Source: Maribacter litoralis (GTDB lineage: Bacteria > Bacteroidota > Bacteroidia > Flavobacteriales > Flavobacteriaceae). Taken from it: a stretch of DNA of 64,000 nt. The stretch is from assembly GCF_003075045.1 (NCBI RefSeq), contig NZ_QCZD01000002.1, forward strand, positions 806,001 through 870,000, read 5' to 3'. Shown here one piece after another: positions 62,703 through 64,000 of this stretch; position 1 is the stretch's first letter, and each line of letters opens with the position of its first letter. The translations under genes were made by a program, and so were the position numbers. The notes below the pieces were generated by a model, which saw only the letters and a program-made list of their open reading frames with translations, searched no databases and was not told the DNA's origin.

Positions 62703-63602
62703 ATGTTTTCTAAGAAATCTAAATTATTACTCAACAAGTTCTACATTTTACTTTGTGTAGGGCTTATTGCCATTGGCTATACCTCATGTGAGGGTATGTT
62801 TAAAAAAGATGAGGAGCGAGAGGCGGTCGCTAGAGTGGGCGAGTCATTTTTGTATAAGGAGGATTTGGCTCCTCTAATTACAGAAAATATGAGCAAGGCC
62901 GATAGTGCGTCATTTGCCTCCAATTACATAAATAACTGGGCTTCTAAACAATTGTTATTATCTAAAGCAAAGATCAACTTGTCTGAAGAAAAACTTGCGG
63001 AATATAATGCGCTGGTAGATGATTATAGAACTGAATTGTATACCAGTGTTTATAAGGAAGCTTTGGTGTCACAAGCTACTGACACGTTAATAACAGCAGA
63101 GCAATTGCAGGCGTTTTACGAACGAGCTAAGGAAAATTTTAAACTTAAAGAACCAATTGCCAGAATTAGATTTGTTGCCTTGCCAAAGGGTTTTTTGGAC
63201 AAAGACGAAGTGGGTAGGCGCTTAAAAAGGTTCAAAGAAGATGATTTACGTTATTTGGATTCTATTGGTGTTCAGTTCAGTAAATTGAATTTTAATGATT
63301 CAATTTGGGTAAGAAACACTAGAATTTATGAAGAAATACCACCAATTACCGCCGAGAATGCCAATAGGTACTTAAAAAATTCACAATTTTTTGAATTAGA
63401 GGATTCAATCGGGGTATATTTGGGGAAAATAGTAGAGACAAAGGATGTTAATGAAATTGCACCATTGTCATTTATTAAACCTACCATAGAACAAGTTTTA
63501 TTAAGTCGTAGAAAGATGGACTACCTACGCAAACTAGAAACTGAATTATTAGATGAAGCAATCAAGGATAAAGATTTTGAAGTTTTCGATAACAAAAAAT
63601 AG
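62703..63602 (+). CDS. SurA_N-like chaperone lipoprotein
   Basis: A 299-aa lipoprotein (MFSKKSKLLLNKF start at 62703; lipobox YTSC near residue 29). The mature part is helical and resembles the N-terminal chaperone domain of SurA/PrsA (VARVGESFLYKEDL, then NYINNWASKQLLLSKAKINLSEE) but shows no parvulin PPIase module. It overlaps the next gene, itself SurA-like, by 50 bp. The likely role is assisting outer-membrane protein folding; inferred from the fold and the partner. The in-frame start at 62646 is rejected because a promoter lies after it. Confidence 0.78.
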   Translation: MFSKKSKLLLNKFYILLCVGLIAIGYTSCEGMFKKDEEREAVARVGESFLYKEDLAPLITENMSKADSASFASNYINNWASKQLLLSKAKINLSEEKLAEYNALVDDYRTELYTSVYKEALVSQATDTLITAEQLQAFYERAKENFKLKEPIARIRFVALPKGFLDKDEVGRRLKRFKEDDLRYLDSIGVQFSKLNFNDSIWVRNTRIYEEIPPITAENANRYLKNSQFFELEDSIGVYLGKIVETKDVNEIAPLSFIKPTIEQVLLSRRKMDYLRKLETELLDEAIKDKDFEVFDNKK

Positions 63603-64000
63603 TATTTACTTAGGGGTATTACTGCTTTCTGGTTTAGTTACCGCACAAGACTCTATACCAGACGAATCACAGTCAATGGAGGCTGTTGCAGAAGAGAATA
63701 CTGTTGAAAAAGACTCTACAAACAATTTCAAGAGAATTAAATTAGACGGTATTGCAGCTGTTGTTGGTGACTATGTAATATTGGATTCTGACATTGAAAA
63801 AACATTGATCGACCTTAAAAGTCAGGGTGCATCTACAGAAGATATCACCCATTGCGGACTACTAGGAAAATTGATGGAGGATAGGTTGTATGCCAATCAA
63901 GCCGTTCAGGATAGTATTTTGGTTTCAGATGATGAGGTCAATGCCACAGGTGATCGTCAGTTGCAATCGTTAGTACAACAGATCGGTTCTATGGATAAAG
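63553..64000 (+). CDS. SurA-like peptidyl-prolyl isomerase/chaperone (partial, 5' end)
   Basis: A reading frame open to the right edge, starting at ATG 63553 inside the preceding gene. Residues 1-32 form a signal peptide (MKQSRIKILKFSITKNSIYLGVLLLSGLVTAQ split by the hydrophobic core). The mature N-terminus is acidic, then KLDGIAAVVGDYVILDSDIEKTL and LLGKLMEDRLYANQA match the SurA N-terminal domain (VAVVNxxVILxSDI). The parvulin domains would lie beyond the window. TTG 63577 is an alternative start. Confidence 0.82.
   Translation, partial: MKQSRIKILKFSITKNSIYLGVLLLSGLVTAQDSIPDESQSMEAVAEENTVEKDSTNNFKRIKLDGIAAVVGDYVILDSDIEKTLIDLKSQGASTEDITHCGLLGKLMEDRLYANQAVQDSILVSDDEVNATGDRQLQSLVQQIGSMDK

Overview
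The window is chromosomal DNA from a Bacteroidota bacterium, most likely a (marine) member of the Flavobacteriaceae. The signs are AT-rich sequence, a long SecA (1119 aa) without a C-terminal zinc motif, a single-chain pyruvate carboxylase, flavobacterial small proteins (DUF2795, DUF4345), SPII lipoproteins, and many start codons preceded closely by the Bacteroidota -7 hexamer-like box TAnnTTTG instead of a strong Shine-Dalgarno. No rRNA, tRNA, IS element, prophage or CRISPR array was seen. The gene content is mostly core.

Layout. 1-4400 (minus): a carbohydrate/polyol group (partial lipoprotein, SGNH hydrolase, acetylesterase-like hydrolase, GlpF-type aquaglyceroporin, gluconolactonase-like lipoprotein, Tat-exported sugar isomerase). 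4.5-8.3 kb: MazG, a lone receiver protein, a MATE exporter, a small acidic protein and a PAP2 phosphatase. 7.7-11.8 kb: two convergent pairs (PAP2 + ArnT-like GT39; flippase-like UPF0104 + DPM1/ArnC-like GT2) that look like an envelope glycan/lipid A modification module. 11.9-18.1 kb: MeaB, aldose epimerase, an overlapping ECF sigma/membrane protein/adhesin-like triad, a CBM9-like lipoprotein and MsrA. 18.2-28.8 kb: M23 protein, first small secreted peptide, the tesA/ybbA/ybbP-type neighbourhood, OsmC, a DEAD-box helicase, second small secreted peptide with a 39-aa membrane microprotein, and an amidohydrolase. 28.8-43.5 kb (minus): HisKA_2 histidine kinase, SecA, DUF2795, PduO-type cobalamin adenosyltransferase, a 48-aa membrane microprotein, a shrunken methyltransferase relative, two tandem copies of the small secreted peptide, an ABC-F ATPase, DUF4105 and pyruvate carboxylase. 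43.9-49.4 kb (plus): PssA, DinB, flavin amine oxidase, Dus and a B12-binding radical SAM protein. 49.5-64 kb: PhoD, a GyrI-like/MFS/DUF4345 operon, the kdsD-tatC-ahpD-like-lptB operon divergent from recQ, a CarboxypepD_reg protein, RluF, a class A beta-lactamase-like lipoprotein, and the start of a SurA-type chaperone operon.

The most unusual item is a four-member family of very small secreted proteins (79-86 aa) at three separate loci (19188-19427, 26692-26949, 35756-36016, 36388-36648). All have a 20-residue signal peptide ending in Ala-Gln, a variable acidic middle, and a conserved basic C-terminal motif A-R-[LF]-[YF]-[KR]-x-K-N-x-R-V-x-[KQ]-x-L-x-F. Two members have upstream 9-bp direct repeats (C-Y-n-T-T-C-R-T-C type) spaced exactly 21 bp apart, the geometry of LytTR-type response-regulator sites; the other two share one such box above an identical TATGTTTG -7 element. 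I do not recognise this family as a described system. It is the best candidate here for something new.
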